A stretch of 64,000 bases of DNA from Calvatia gigantea (lineage: Eukaryota; Basidiomycota; Agaricomycetes; Agaricales; Lycoperdaceae): positions 1,550,001 to 1,614,000 of the forward strand of contig JACAAK010000005.1 in NCBI GenBank assembly GCA_025093985.1. The letters run 5' to 3'. A program made the translations under genes and the position numbers. Below the pieces are notes generated by a model, which did not search any database, was not told where the DNA came from, and worked only from the letters and a program-made list of their open reading frames with translations. Shown here one piece after another: positions 45,809 through 57,179 of the stretch. Numbering within the stretch: the stretch's first letter is position 1; every line of letters begins with the position of its first letter.

Positions 45809-47124
45809 TTGTAACTAATATCGAGTCTTTGAATATCGAAGAAACCCCAATGGTGCTTGTAACAATTGTAAGCACGAGGTCCTTCATGAGTCCTATCGTT
45901 CATACACATCGAGAGGTACACAATAGTCTTGTACCTTCTTCTCCAACACTGGTCAACCACCATATACATCTCGGATAGGTCGTGAAGCCACCGGGGGCCG
46001 CCGATTCACCTTTAGCCCAATTCCATCAGCGCCACATTCAAGTCCTGGATAATGATAATCTGTTGACCTGTGCTTCCAGATAGCGGTTGCGGTGAGTAAC
46101 GCAGCTGGTTTCAATGTGGCGCGATTCGAGTTTCTTCCGGGACGGCTTCAACTAGGTGAAACCAGGGCCAGAGACTCCGAACTTAGCGTACCTTCGGGTC
46201 TGAGTGACGAACACTGGGGTGATGTTGAAAACCGGCTTTCGTGCGCATAGTGTTTAGGTATGAAGCAGGATTATGGGGCCTAAAATGAGTAGGGCTGGGT
46301 AGCTTCAAGTAGGTCCCGGGAAAAGTAAGGCCGTGGGTGGTAGGCGATTACAGGCCTAGTAATTCTAGGGTTCTTAAAGCAAGTCAGAATTCCATTCCAG
46401 CGGTCCGTCAAACCGTCAACTCTGAGTATAAACATGCGTTAAATCAGATGGGCGGGGCTTCGGCATGTTGTGTTACGACTTCCTCGCACGTCCCACTATC
46501 ATTAACATTACTGTAGCTAGGCGAGAGCTAGGGGCCTTCCCGCCACATCCTTCCCGTGGGCCGTTGATGGGGAGGGGAACATAAGAACAAGTCTAGTACG
46601 AACGGATGATTGCTTTGTTAGTTCTGACAATCTGTTGCGTAGCACATATCTGTAGGGATAAAAATAGACAGTTTTCGGGGTCCTGTTTCTCCAGAAATCT
46701 AATCGGTGCGCAGCCCTGCTGCAGTAGGTCGAGTAGATTATACAGCTTGAAGTACACAGCTATTCTAGACGATCAAAAGCAAGGTCACCTCGAACTTGGT
46801 CAGGGGACAATCCTTGGTATGAGGCTGTACCATTAGGTGCGCGTCTCTCACCAGACAACTGAACGAGGGCCGACTGCAGACTTGGTAGACGACACTAGCG
46901 AGGTGACCTGATAGTGGTATTTCATCACCATCCGACATGCTGAACCACGGTGTGGAAATCGACGAATATTTTTCGTTCCCTACCAGCTCTTGATAGCCGA
47001 TGGGGGGGGGGGGGAAATCCGTTATGATATCAGTATGCATTCATTCAATATCCAGGGGTACAAAAGACGAAGGGAGAGTAGATGTTAGGCGATGAGTCCA
47101 AGGACGTAAGGAGTCGGAAAACAA
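45809..47124. other. Convergent intergenic region with poly-G tract
   Basis: 1.3 kb between the stop codons of MsrB (plus) and tropomyosin (minus). A 13-nt G run lies at 47002-47014. No exons were supported. An open frame at 46765-47040 (minus) runs through the poly-G tract and has no family features. Confidence 0.45.
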
Positions 47125-47778
47125 TCACAGGCCCTCCATGGAAGCCACCAACTCGTCGAGTTCTCTTTTGGACGCTTTGTACTTCTCCTGCATTTCCTAC
47201 AGAGAGATGAGCATCTCGAAGTGAAACTAAGAGGTAGATGTCGTACTTCGTATTTCTTTTCCCATTGATCTCTCTCTTGCTCCAAGCGCACCACCTGCCG
47301 TTCGAGCTGCTCAGCTTTGATGTCTACCTGTCGCAATCTATACGGAGGTGATGATAAGCCAGTTAAGTCAAATCGAAAGAGAGGGGGGGGATGAACGCAC
47401 TTCTCCACGGTTTCCTTCAAGTTCTTCTCAGAAGCATCAAGCTCCTCCTCCAAAAGAGTCACCTTCCTTTGCAAGGCCTCATTTGAACTGCCGGTACCTT
47501 CTGAGTTGGAGACCTGGCGCTTGAGGTCTGTGATCTTCTCCTCAGACTTGTCAACTTCAGCTTGGGCAAGGGCAAGGCGGTGTGTTAGTGACTGGACATC
47601 TTGTTCCCTAGCAAGGAGCTCCTGTTCAAGGACTTTGTTCTTGCCTTCGGCCTCCTCTGCACGTGTGGTGGCATTGTCTGCCTCGGTACGGAGGGCGTTG
47701 AGTTTCTATTGCGGCGGTTAAGTTTGGGACGAATGACGCGTTCAGAAAGCGCAAGTATACCTCTTTGATTCTGTCCAT
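47125..47778 (-). CDS. TPM1: Tropomyosin (Cdc8/Tpm1-like)
   Basis: Coiled-coil protein that binds along formin-nucleated actin filaments. Four exons (47778-47761, 47705-47401, 47337-47247, 47196-47125) give 161 residues, exactly the length usual for short fungal tropomyosins. It begins MDRIKEKLNALRTEADNATT and keeps heptads throughout (RAEEAEGKNKVLEQELLARE, KRQVSNSEG, LEEELDASEKNLKETVEKL), ending KRELDELVASMEGL. Intron 1 falls after codon 6. Immediately upstream on the same strand is a second, shorter coiled-coil gene with an intron at the same place. Confidence 0.92.
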
Positions 47779-47994
47779 TAGTAGAGTTGAGTTGAGGCTT
47801 AGTGTGCTGCGGTTGTGGTGGAGGGAAGCGGGAGTTGTCTGAGCTGGTTAAGGATGACTTAGGGCAAGTACTTTGGTATCGATTAATGCCAAGCACGTGG
47901 TTATGTCAACTTGGTCTGAATATTTCATCTACTCTAAATTTCTAAGTGACCGTCGCATTAAGATCCTAACTTCCGAATCCACTACCTCTCTTAA

Positions 47995-48584
47995 CTAGAT
48001 GCCCAGTTCTGCTACCATGTCGTGTAGCTCCCTGTTCTCTTTGCGGGTAGCCTGATTTGTGGTTTTATTTTTTATTAGTGGCGAGATACAACGCAGACGT
48101 AGAAATGATACCAACATCATATTTCACCTCTAACTCTTCGATCCGTCCTTGAAGTGCATCATATTTAGCTTCTGCCTCGTCTGCTTGTGCGGATCTCTGT
48201 TTAAGACTGTAGAGGTACGGAATGCGCAGGTCAACTTGAATGTCAAGATGTCCAAAAACTCTGTGAACCTACCTTATTTCCGCTGTCCGCAACTTCTGCA
48301 GAACTGGTACAAGGTGCCTTAGAGTCAACGCGGCCTGTCGTGTCAGTCTGAGCCTTTCCTCGAGTTCCTCCAATTTCTGCTTCTTCTCCGCGTTAAGCTT
48401 CTCGAGCTCGGCTGTTCGTGCTTCTGCCGTATCAGCTCTCCGCCGACCAGAATCACGTTTGGTTTTAAGATTCTCGATGGTCTGGTCGGCGATTCGTAAG
48501 GCGAAACCAAAAAAAAATTAGAAACTAATAAAAAGCAAGCAACAGGATGAGTGTGTGGGCTCACACCTGCTTGAGTTCAACCAT
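47995..48584 (-). CDS. Short tropomyosin-like coiled-coil protein
   Basis: Four exons (48584-48567, 48481-48273, 48206-48128, 48051-47995) give 120 residues with a frame that closes exactly. It starts MVELKQTIENLKTKRDSGRR and is coiled coil throughout (RADTAEARTAELEKLNAEKK, SLKQRSAQADEAEAKYDALQ), ending RKENRELHDMVAELGI. The RADTAEARTAELEKLN stretch parallels RAEEAEGKNKVLEQEL of the neighbouring tropomyosin, and intron 1 follows codon 6 in both. I infer a diverged tandem copy; an unrelated coiled coil is possible. It is about 40 residues shorter than standard tropomyosin. Poly-A/T-rich introns and weak acceptors lower the certainty of the exon set. Confidence 0.65.
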
Positions 48585-48812
48585 GTGCAGTGAGGCAACC
48601 AGACATGGCTTGTTCTGCAGGGTTGGTTAAATAGGGGCCAGAAGGGAAGGGTGGTGTGTTGGAAGTAAGTAATGAGCGTGAGAAAGAAGAGGGAGTTGTG
48701 TCATCGATTGAGGGGAATCGATTGACGTGAAATGCGAAATCAGGCAGGCGTCCGTCCCGCCACTTATCCGTCTACTTGTCCGAGCCGCCGCCTTCTCCGT
48801 CTCCCTCCCACT

Positions 48813-51048
48813 ATGTCCGCACCTGTTCCCCAGGAAGGTCGGCCTCTTCTTCTTGTCTCAATCCTCTTCATCAACTCATATCCCTCGTTCCACTAGAGCT
48901 GCCCATTCTCGAGGGTCTCATCAAGTGCGTTATTCCCCCCCTGGTTTTTCTGTCTCAGGCTCCGCCGTATCAACACCTCATTCTCGTTCTAGTATCAGGA
49001 ATAGATTGACGGCGCTAAAGAAGAATCGCGTGGAATATATCAAGGCTTCAGATGTAAACTCCCTCTATCGGGATGTTGTCAAACAAGGTATGTTGATCTC
49101 TGTGCACTGAGCCCGCTCCGGAGCTTCAGATTCAGCTCTGCTGACTAGCACTGCGGAATTACCAAAAACTTTTTGAATCTGACTCTTGCCTTTTATGCTC
49201 GGCTTTGTTCCCGTATCGTCGACTCTAGTGACCAAACTCAATGACGTCCGGGATGCTAGTACCACATATAACAACCGCGTGGACACCACACTCGCGGACG
49301 TATTTAACCTGCTATCGCTTTTTTACCTCACCATTGGTAAGACCAAGGATACACCCGCAACATACTGCCAGATTGCGTCCATGCGCGTGAGCTACTTTCC
49401 CCCTATTTCGGTCAACGATAAATGGCTCAACCTTAATGATCTTAGCAAATTTTGAACCACATGAACGAATCGGCTGTCTACAACGAATCCGATCTTGCCC
49501 CATTTCACAAACGACTCCAGGAGCTTCGGCAGATTGTCCAACATGATTCCGAATGTGGAAAGCATCCCAAACCTTTGACAACGTTGCTTGAGCGGCAGCT
49601 AAACGAATGTGGTGCGTCCTATATAACCTTCCCCCATTCTGTGTCATCCGCCATTCCAAACTTATGTTTGGATAGAGGGGTGCCTCAAGCAACTGCAAGA
49701 CTCCTTGGCATTTCTCTCCGCGGAACTGGTCCCTGTGCACCAGAAGCTTATCTCAATCCGTCGGCAACTTGTTGCGTTGGCAGCAAAGGAAGGAACACAT
49801 AAAGCAGAGCTCAAGCCACTACAGGAGGAGCTCCGTAAGATTGATTCGTTGAGTATATTCTCTCTTTCACTCTTTCAACCCATTTAAGTTTGTCACCCTC
49901 CTACCTCTCCATAAACCCTTACTCGCCGCTATACTAACCCACTTCCATTACCTCCACCTCTTAGAACACGAGTCGACGGCAAATTTCTGGGTCCAGGTGG
50001 TGTTGTCCCCGCATCCCAAGCAATATGTTCCTCTCTCCTTGAAGAATGCTTCGACATCGCACAAGAAATCAAGGCACAAGAAGACTCTAAGAATGTCTCA
50101 TCATCGCTGAAACCAATATACGATAGGTTGAGAGATATCCGCGCGGAGTTGGAGAGCCTCGTATTGACACATCGATGGACTTTGCGCGAAACAGATTTGT
50201 GGAACTATTCGTTGAGCTTGCAGGAGATCGATCGAATGAGGGTCGATGGCAAGTTTGTGGATTCAGATGGCAACCGGCCATCGGGTCAATACGTGCGTCC
50301 TGTCCTTCAATTAACACGAGCCTTGAATTCATTCCTGTCAGGTGTTGCTCTACCTGCTGAGGAGATGTTATGGTCTTATTTATCGACTGCTTTCTTCGAG
50401 TGAACCTGTCTCCGAGGAGCTTATGCCCATCGTAAGTCGACGTCATTCTTTGTTTGTAAGGGTGACCGGTCCACTGACTACTACCCATCACAGGCCAACA
50501 AATTGTCCACCGTGAAGAAGGTTCTCGGCGAGGTTCTGAAATATGGTGGAATACCCAACGCGAGGGACCTCTACCCTGTAAGTTTTTTTAAGGATTCTCA
50601 GGTCCGGGGATTTACGTTTACTCGTTTGCGTGAAGTATCAACTTGTACTCTATCAAATTGACTCCATGCGCAAGGAGGGACGTTTCGTTGGTGTAGACGG
50701 GTCAATACCAGAGGGTCAAGGCATAATCATGGCAAACCTGAATGAATGTCATGAGCTCATCGAAATGGTGTGCTCTCCTTCGCCCAAAATGATCTGTGCG
50801 ATCTATACTCACTGACATTACAATTCAAACAGCTAAAGGAATCAATGAATGAAGGAGACGAAACAGAGGACGAACCCGAGACAGAATTAGAGGATGAGGA
50901 CAATGACGACGAGGGTTACCCAAATTCACGGCACGCTGAACCCTTGAGAGTAACCAGTGGTGACCGTGTAGGTGGTTTGGGATTCGCGTCAGCATCTGCG
51001 TCTGAATCGGACACGGATGGGGAGGCTTTGAACGGGGTGCGGCGGTAA
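48813..51048 (+). CDS. DUF2408-domain protein with three frame breaks
   Basis: Fungal protein with two DUF2408-type domains; no biochemical role known to me. Nine exons (48813-49087, 49149-49386, 49446-49611, 49676-49847, 49965-50292, 50342-50431, 50494-50577, 50636-50767, 50833-51048), 565 residues after removing three single extra bases (about 48833-48838, A5 at 49164-49168, AAA at 49234-49236). Blocks: FYARLCSRIVDSS, YNNRVDTTLADVFNLLSLFY, ASMRQILNHMNESAVYN, ALAAKEGTHKAELKPLQEEL, then the twin motifs VDGKFLGPGGVVPASQA / MRVDGKFVDSDGNRPSGQYV / KEGRFVGVDGSIPEGQG that mark the repeat. The C-terminus is acidic. Everything downstream of 49237 is open and unambiguous; the first 130 residues depend on the corrections. 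Confidence 0.82.
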
Positions 51049-52429
51049 AGTTCCATCTTTGATCTTTTCCCTTCGTTCCCCTCTTCCTGCCTCCTGCTAT
51101 GGATCTTTAATCATTTCTGATATCCCTTTTTGAGCTGAAAGGCGAAAGGAACCCAATAACCCTGATCAGGGGGTAGGGCCGTCCTTCTGGCCCATTGCAG
51201 CGCTCACATTTAAATCTCGTCATTATGCCAAACTGTAATCCCTTTCTCCCAAAACTGTTTGCCGCTATTGCCCGCTAAATATATGCGTAGAGAAATTCAA
51301 TTTTCTCTCTCCGTGGTAGACCGACTTGATCTGCCATATGTCCTAAAATCAATAAGAAAACGTTTTTGAAGAACTTTCTGGTATCAGGGGATGACGACAT
51401 TGAAGGATCAGGCACATCCAGGTAGACATAGATCTTCATCAGGTCTGCCCAGGGAAGCGTGTCGTAATAATACCACAGACAGGGGTGGCGGAATGCCTCT
51501 TTTTTTATGAGCTCGCAGGAACACAAGAGGTAGATTTATGGGTTTATACGACACGCCGACAAGGCATTACGTGACCCTGTAGACGCATGATTTGACTGGC
51601 GCTCCAATTATTGAGTTGGGAGATTGGGAGGGAACATGAGGACGCCTTAAGAAGGAGCTCGAGATTTGTCTGGAACTCCATCATTGCGCAAGAGATATTG
51701 CCAAGGCTTTGACAAACCTAAGCGCACCCCAAAAACAACCTTCCAAGTGGTGCGGTTCCTCCACTAAGTACCGTGGAGGCAAAATCAACAGCTGTTCGTT
51801 GTTACTCAGGCACAGAATATTCACATCTCTGTACACCTTACGGTTTACTTATCGGGGCTTATCTATGTTTCATCGTCAGGGAAGGTCCTGTATCGTCGTC
51901 CCGATGTAGGTGGCGATTGGACGAGGAGTCTCGTTTCTGAGGGCCTTGACTGTTGAAGTTTTCCACAATAGTTACGGTCTGTATTATTCGAAGCAAAGTA
52001 CCTCAAAAAAACCGCTCAAACCCGCTCAACACATCTCTACAAAGTTTAACACTTAAACCACGGTGAACGAGAAGCGCGTGAAAGCGAGAATGGTATCTTT
52101 GTGGGAGATTGACTGCGGACACTTCCGTGCCGGTGCACCGGAAGGAGATCCCAGATTCCCAGAACTCCAAAGGTCTCGTCCAATCATGCGTCCGGTGGCC
52201 TTAAAAATCTGGATTTGTTCGTGATCTCGGTGAGAACTTGTTGCTACCCCCCTTGAGTATCACCTGTCTCTCAGATTCTGGGATATAAGAAGCTCACTGC
52301 TTCTTTCTACTCGTGATCGGCGCTTGTACCCCTCTCCTTTTCTACCGGTGCTCTTCACGAAGTATGTTTGTGGGATTGGTATGGTGGGCTTGGTGCTGAT
52401 AGTTATTTTTGTTCAGGTAGCCACGAAAG
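51049..52429. other. Intergenic region, no supported gene
   Basis: 1.4 kb between the DUF2408 gene and the SLC35F gene. An 83-codon minus-strand frame at 51275-51526 and a 66-codon plus frame at 51709-51909 show no family features. The right end is the SLC35F promoter. Confidence 0.45.
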
Positions 52430-54138
52430 ATGGCAGCGCCCGAGATCTCACCAGCTCTCGAACAAGACGACCGAAAGAATAGTACGGTTGACCAAAATGA
52501 CGAACGCAGTCTCTCGCTTGCATCCTCCTCTCCTGCGCGAAAAGTCAACCCTCGCCCCCCGATCAATTTCAGCTCACCGTCTGCTTTTGCGAAGAGTTTC
52601 GCTGAGAGGTGGAAGAGCATCTGGACAAAACAGTTCATTTGGGCTTTGGTTGCTGGACAGGTTGTGTCTTTGTGTATCACTTGTACGAATGTGACGACCA
52701 CAGAGTTGGTTAAGCGTGGATGGACTCTATCTACGACGCAAGGGTTTTTCTTGTGAGCTTTTACACCTTCATTTTTTCTTGTGGAAACCACAGACGGGGA
52801 TTTCTGACGACCGATTGATGCTAATTATAGGTACTTCACACTATTTGTCGTCTATACCCCGTACACCATATACCAATGTGAGTTCTGCTAAACATCTCCC
52901 GTCATAGACAGTATCGTTAACATGAATACTAGATGGATTCAAAGGCTGGGGGAAAGTAATTCTACGAGGACGGCTGGAAATGTACGTCATTTCCCTCTTC
53001 CTTTCCCTACCCTTGAGACGCTGAACGCATGCATCCAGATGCTATTTTAGGTGCTTGTGATGTGGAGGGAAATTTCCTTGTGGTCAAGGTGCGCACACAA
53101 TTTTATACACACTCTCCTAGGATTTACCATCATTTATCCATTTTTTCGGCCAGGCGTACCAATACACTGATCTATTATCATGCATGCTGCTCGATGCGTG
53201 AGTCTCCTCACTTCGTCTGCATAATCTGCGTTTGAACAAAGCTAAGCTGAATTACAGATGGGCTATCCCCGTGTGCATGTTTTTCTCATGGGTATACCTC
53301 CGCCCGAAATATCACTGGACTCAGATCCTTGTGTGTATCCTTACTTAATTCATGAAACCCTCAGTCAACTGAAGTTTTTCTCGCTTTTCCAAGGGCGTTG
53401 GAGTTTGCATGAGCGGTTTGGCATTACTTGTCGTCTCGGACTTTATCACCGACAAGAACTGGCCAGCACTGAACAGAGGAAAGGGGGATGGATTCATGAT
53501 TGCTGGTGCAACACTTTATGGCTTCAGTGCGTGTTTTCTATGTTTGTGTCCAGCAGTTGAAGTGCTGATTCACCCTTCACTGATATCAGCAAATGCAACG
53601 GAGGAATTCTTCGTCAGAAAAAGACCGTTATATGAAGTCGTTGGCCAGTTGGGCATGTGGGGATTTATCATCAATGGAATCCAGTCGTCCGGACTGGAAT
53701 GGCAGGGGATGAGGGATGCGCCTTGGAATGGGGGAATTAGTGAGTTCTGTCCCTCTACAAGTTTCCAAGAGGGAAAGAAGTTTATGACAATCTATAGTCG
53801 GATTGCTTATGGCGTACACTTGTGCTATGCTGATCCTTTACACCGTCGCTCCTCTACTTTATCGCATCGCATCTGCTGCGTTCTTCAACCTCAGCTTGTT
53901 GTCCAGTGACTTTTATGGTCTGCTCTTCGGTGAGTATCGTTCTCTTCCCGGAATATGCAAAGGTCTAAAACCATGTTTCCAGGCCTGTTCCTTTACGTAT
54001 GTAGTTTTCCAGACACAGGTTCCGGACATACATTGACCACACTTCGAACAGCACTACCACCCGTACTGGCTGTACTTCATCTCCTTCGTCATTATCATTG
54101 CGGGTCTCATCACATACTTCTGGCACTCGAGACGTGTG

Positions 54139-54169
<31 letters not shown>

Positions 54170-54370
54170 GGAACCAATGTAGAGCTAACTTTTTGTTTAC
54201 TTCATGCTACAGCGGAAGAGCAAGGAGGTCGTGTCCTCGGCGTAGAGACCCCAAGCTATGTCAATAAGCGTGGGGAGTCTACCAGGCAGGATGAGGAGCA
54301 GGCTGTCGCTGGAGTTCCTACGCTTTCTGCTTACGGAACAACAGCCAGGGATGACGATGGAACGAAATGA
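52430..54370 (+). CDS. SLC35F-type solute carrier (one frame break)
   Basis: Multi-pass drug/metabolite-transporter-superfamily protein of the SLC35F1/F2 group; substrate not predictable from sequence. Twelve short exons (52430-52752, 52831-52877, 52933-52981, 53039-53088, 53154-53197, 53258-53330, 53394-53526, 53590-53739, 53798-53929, 53983-53996, 54052-54133, 54213-54370). Landmarks: FIWALVAGQVVSLCITCTNV, YFTLFVVYTPYTIYQYGFKG, CDVEGNFLVVKAYQYTDLL, TQILGVGVCMSGLALLVVSD, AGATLYGFTNATEEFFVRKR, and a last helix ISFVIIIAGLITYFW. In exon 3 the GG at 52968-52969 has one base too many: one frame gives GFKGWGKVIL, the other DGWKYAILGACDVEGN. Corrected length 417 residues. Exon 10 is only 14 nt. Confidence 0.88.
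54142..54169 (+). repeat. (CT)14 microsatellite
   Basis: Fourteen uninterrupted CT units inside the last intron of the SLC35F gene (54134-54212), directly after the GTGTGTAC donor. Confidence 0.95.
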
Positions 54371-54588
54371 ACGAATTAAATGCTTGCCGGGAATTTAAAT
54401 CCATTTGGATTGGTACGATAATGATATGATGTACAGAATGATATAAAATACTCGGTCGGCTCGGTCTGGGCCGGAAAAAGGGATGGGGGCAAAGTCAAAA
54501 TACTCGAGCACGGTACAGAGGGCGGAATGCCAGGCGAGGAATAAGAATAGGGCCTTCGGTGGAGAACAGCTGCAACTTGCTGAGCGAG

Positions 54589-55246
54589 TTAGACGAGCCG
54601 GGGTGGTGTCCTGCTTCGTTCCTCTATCTCTCGTTGGAGTTGCTCTTCTTTCTTCTTGCGTTGCTCACGACTTTCCGCAAGTTTCTGCGTCACAATTCAT
54701 TAAAAGGGAACCCTTCGATTCCTTAGTAATACTCACAGCTTTCAATGCCTCTGCAGTTGTAAGAATAGATTCGAGAGTTGCCTCCGTCATATCGCTCATC
54801 TATGACAGAAATAAAGTCAGCATAAGCTTACACGACAGTTGGCAGAGAGAGCTTACAGTTTCCGTGGCCTGCCTCCGGAGCTCAGCCAGTTGATCTTGTT
54901 CCTCTTGATACTTCTCCACTAACTTCTTCTCACCCCAACCCCAGTTCCAGTTCCCGTGGGAGGGCGGAATATTATTGATTGCCCTCGGGACATCTTTAAA
55001 CGAGAACGACGAGTCCTGAACGTTCGCGTTCGACCCGTCTGTAGGCGCTGTGGGCGGGGGGATAGTATTGGTAGGCGTGTTCTGGATGGTGGGTCGACGA
55101 CAGTGGCCCCATGCTCCGTTACTATGGTGCATCTCGCGGTGCTTTATCCACCATGTAGCCGTACCCGCGCCGATGACGAACCAGAGGAGACGGCTGGGAC
55201 CACGGCAGTAGGACATATGGTTCCAAGGATAGTGATAAGGATGCAT
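54589..55246 (-). CDS. Small conserved single-pass membrane orphan
   Basis: Three exons (55246-54857, 54799-54737, 54684-54589) give 182 residues. A His/Tyr/Trp-rich start precedes one hydrophobic segment (PSRLLWFVIGAGTATWWIK). Then come a His-rich stretch, a Pro/Thr linker, an amphipathic coiled coil (EKYQEEQDQLAELRRQATET, SDMTEATLESILTTAEALKA, AESREQRKKEEQLQREIEER) and the end RTPPRLV. This layout recurs in basidiomycetes as far as I recall, but no function is known to me. It is convergent with the SLC35F gene (218 bp apart). Confidence 0.78.
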
Positions 55247-55748
55247 GTAAGGGCAAGTGGATTTGGTAGGTTGATGTTTGTGATATGAGGGATGACCATA
55301 GCGAATGGAGTTTTATAGGTGATGAATGGGGAGATTGCGTATGTAGACCGGCAATGCTGTGGTAGTCGATCTATTCCACAAGGTCCTTGAAGCTTGAATA
55401 GCCGAAGCCGACCAAACGCGTCCTAATGGGCGTGGGAAAACCGGCACGGGAGACGTGCAGCCGACGTGCAGCGGCACTAGACAGTTGTCTGTGACTAAGA
55501 AAAACACCCATTTCTCGAAGTTGCAACGATTGATTGAACTCTCTACCTGAGTTACGTCATTACGGCGCTTGCGCAGCGGGTTCTCCATTGATCGGAGTTG
55601 ACCACCAAAGACTAATGCGCCTCACCAGAGGATTGCGCGTTCAAGCCGATGCGTAGTTCCACGACTTCAAGGGTCAAATGACACACACCTTCCCTTTACC
55701 TCAACCCCCTCGTTCTATTCACGTCTCGTAGTTCCCATCGCCTCCGCG
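55247..55748. other. Divergent upstream region, no supported gene
   Basis: About 500 bp between the start codons of the membrane orphan (minus) and the first F-box-like gene (plus). No exons or repeats recognised. Confidence 0.45.
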
Positions 55749-56931
55749 ATGCCCGAGTCCCTAGGCCAAGTTGACTCGGCTTTCAATGCACGAGCTCTAA
55801 CTACAACGCAGGAACCTGGTGTGCAAAAACTCCTGCGGAAGAAAAAGAAGAACAAGCGTAAAAACAAGAGGAGCGCGTCAACACGTGTAGAAGCCGTCCA
55901 TTTCCCTCAGTTCAGAGAATTTCCAGAAAAAATCCAGAGGCGTATCCTCGAATATGCATTTCACATGGGTTATGTCAGCGGTCCAGTGCTAGCTCTGGTG
56001 TCACGGAAAGTTAACGAATGGTGAGCAGAAATCGTTTATGTCTATTGACAGGGCGCGGAGAGTTAATTCCACGACCTTTAGGGTTGAGCCACTCATCTAC
56101 GACTACATCGTCATCGACAGATTTCATCGCATATCCCCTCGACCCGATAGACTTTGGAGGACGTTCTCTGAGGGCACAAAGCCACAGGAGTTCTACAAAG
56201 AACATGTCAAGGGTATACTCGTCAATGGCCATGTCGACCCCGTGGTAACAGACCTTCTGGCTGTGTGCACCAGTATCATCACCTTTGCATGTTACACTCA
56301 GGGCCCACTTCCGGAGACAATTCTAGGGCAACTTGCGTCCATCTTTGCCACTCAAGAGTTTCCGAATCTTCGTCGGCTTTCGCTCTCGGGTCTCGGATTG
56401 GACGCGGACGACATCAAGCGTCCGTTTTTCCAGAATTTAACACATCTTGCTGTTGACGTTGGTGATAATCATAAATCTTTTACTTGGCAAGAACTCGAAT
56501 CACACTCCCGCCTTACCCATATCCTCGTTGACACGCAGTTCGAGCTACACAAAGAGGCCCCACAGGAGTTCAAATCCATCATTGATGATATCCTTTCCCA
56601 TGCTCCTACAACTTTGTGTTGTCTGGTTGTCCTCGTTGACTGGGATAAACTATACGAGATTTTCTTCCAGCAAATTTGCGACCGTGGTATCTTCTCGGAT
56701 GCCATCAACGGAAAAGTGGACGAGAGAGTGGTGGTAGCAGGGTATACTGGGGATCAAGAGGAGATTAACGTGACAGTGGTCGGCGAAAATCCTGCTCAGT
56801 TTTTAGAGTTCATTGGATGTGTCGCCCTTACACCTGATCACGCTGTTCCATGGGTTTGTCCTCCTGGTAGTGTGCGAAGGGATGTTTGGGAACGAGCAGA
56901 AGAGGTTATTCGCTACCGTAGGGGAATGTAG
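55749..56931 (+). CDS. F-box-like family protein, divergent intact member (type E)
   Basis: Two exons (55749-56020, 56082-56931) give 373 residues with an intact frame. A basic segment (KLLRKKKKNKRKNKRS) precedes the F-box-like block REFPEKIQRRILEYAF, and exon 1 ends VSRKVNEW, the family intron position. Exon 2 starts VEPLIYDYIVID and continues KPQEFYKEHVKGI, FPNLRRLSLSGLGLDADDI and FFQNLTHLAVDVGDN, ending VIRYRRGM. Compared with the other members it is diverged over the whole C-terminal half, so it marks a separate subtype; relics of the same subtype lie at 38.2-38.5 and 59.0-59.4 kb. F-box proteins commonly act as SCF substrate adaptors; that role here is inference from one short block. No LRR or WD40 signature was seen. 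Confidence 0.8.
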
Positions 56932-57179
56932 ACTGGGGTTGACTGGACTTTCTAAATCAATCTGGGACTTTCTCTGGTAATTTGTACCTACCTTACTGAA
57001 CCCTCCATACTCCCCCTTCCCCCCATTCAAACATCCGACGCCCAGATATTCGGAACCCGCTTTCGACAGAATTACGCGCGATTTGTTGAACAATATCTAG
57101 AAGCTCTTACAACTGCCACTTGCGCACCTATAATCAGGAAAAGTTCCGTACGACGCAAATCCTCCTCTTGAATGCCCCT

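Noticed and set aside
47002..47014. Poly-G tract as a regulatory G-quadruplex
   Set aside because: A single G run in a convergent intergenic region; no evidence for function.
54956..55288. 110-codon plus-strand frame
   Set aside because: Antisense of the membrane orphan exon 1; no own splice sites or family match.
56021..56051. 31-nt intron in the type-E F-box-like gene
   Set aside because: Too short; the acceptor at 56081 gives 61 nt and aligns with the family intron position before VEPLIYD.
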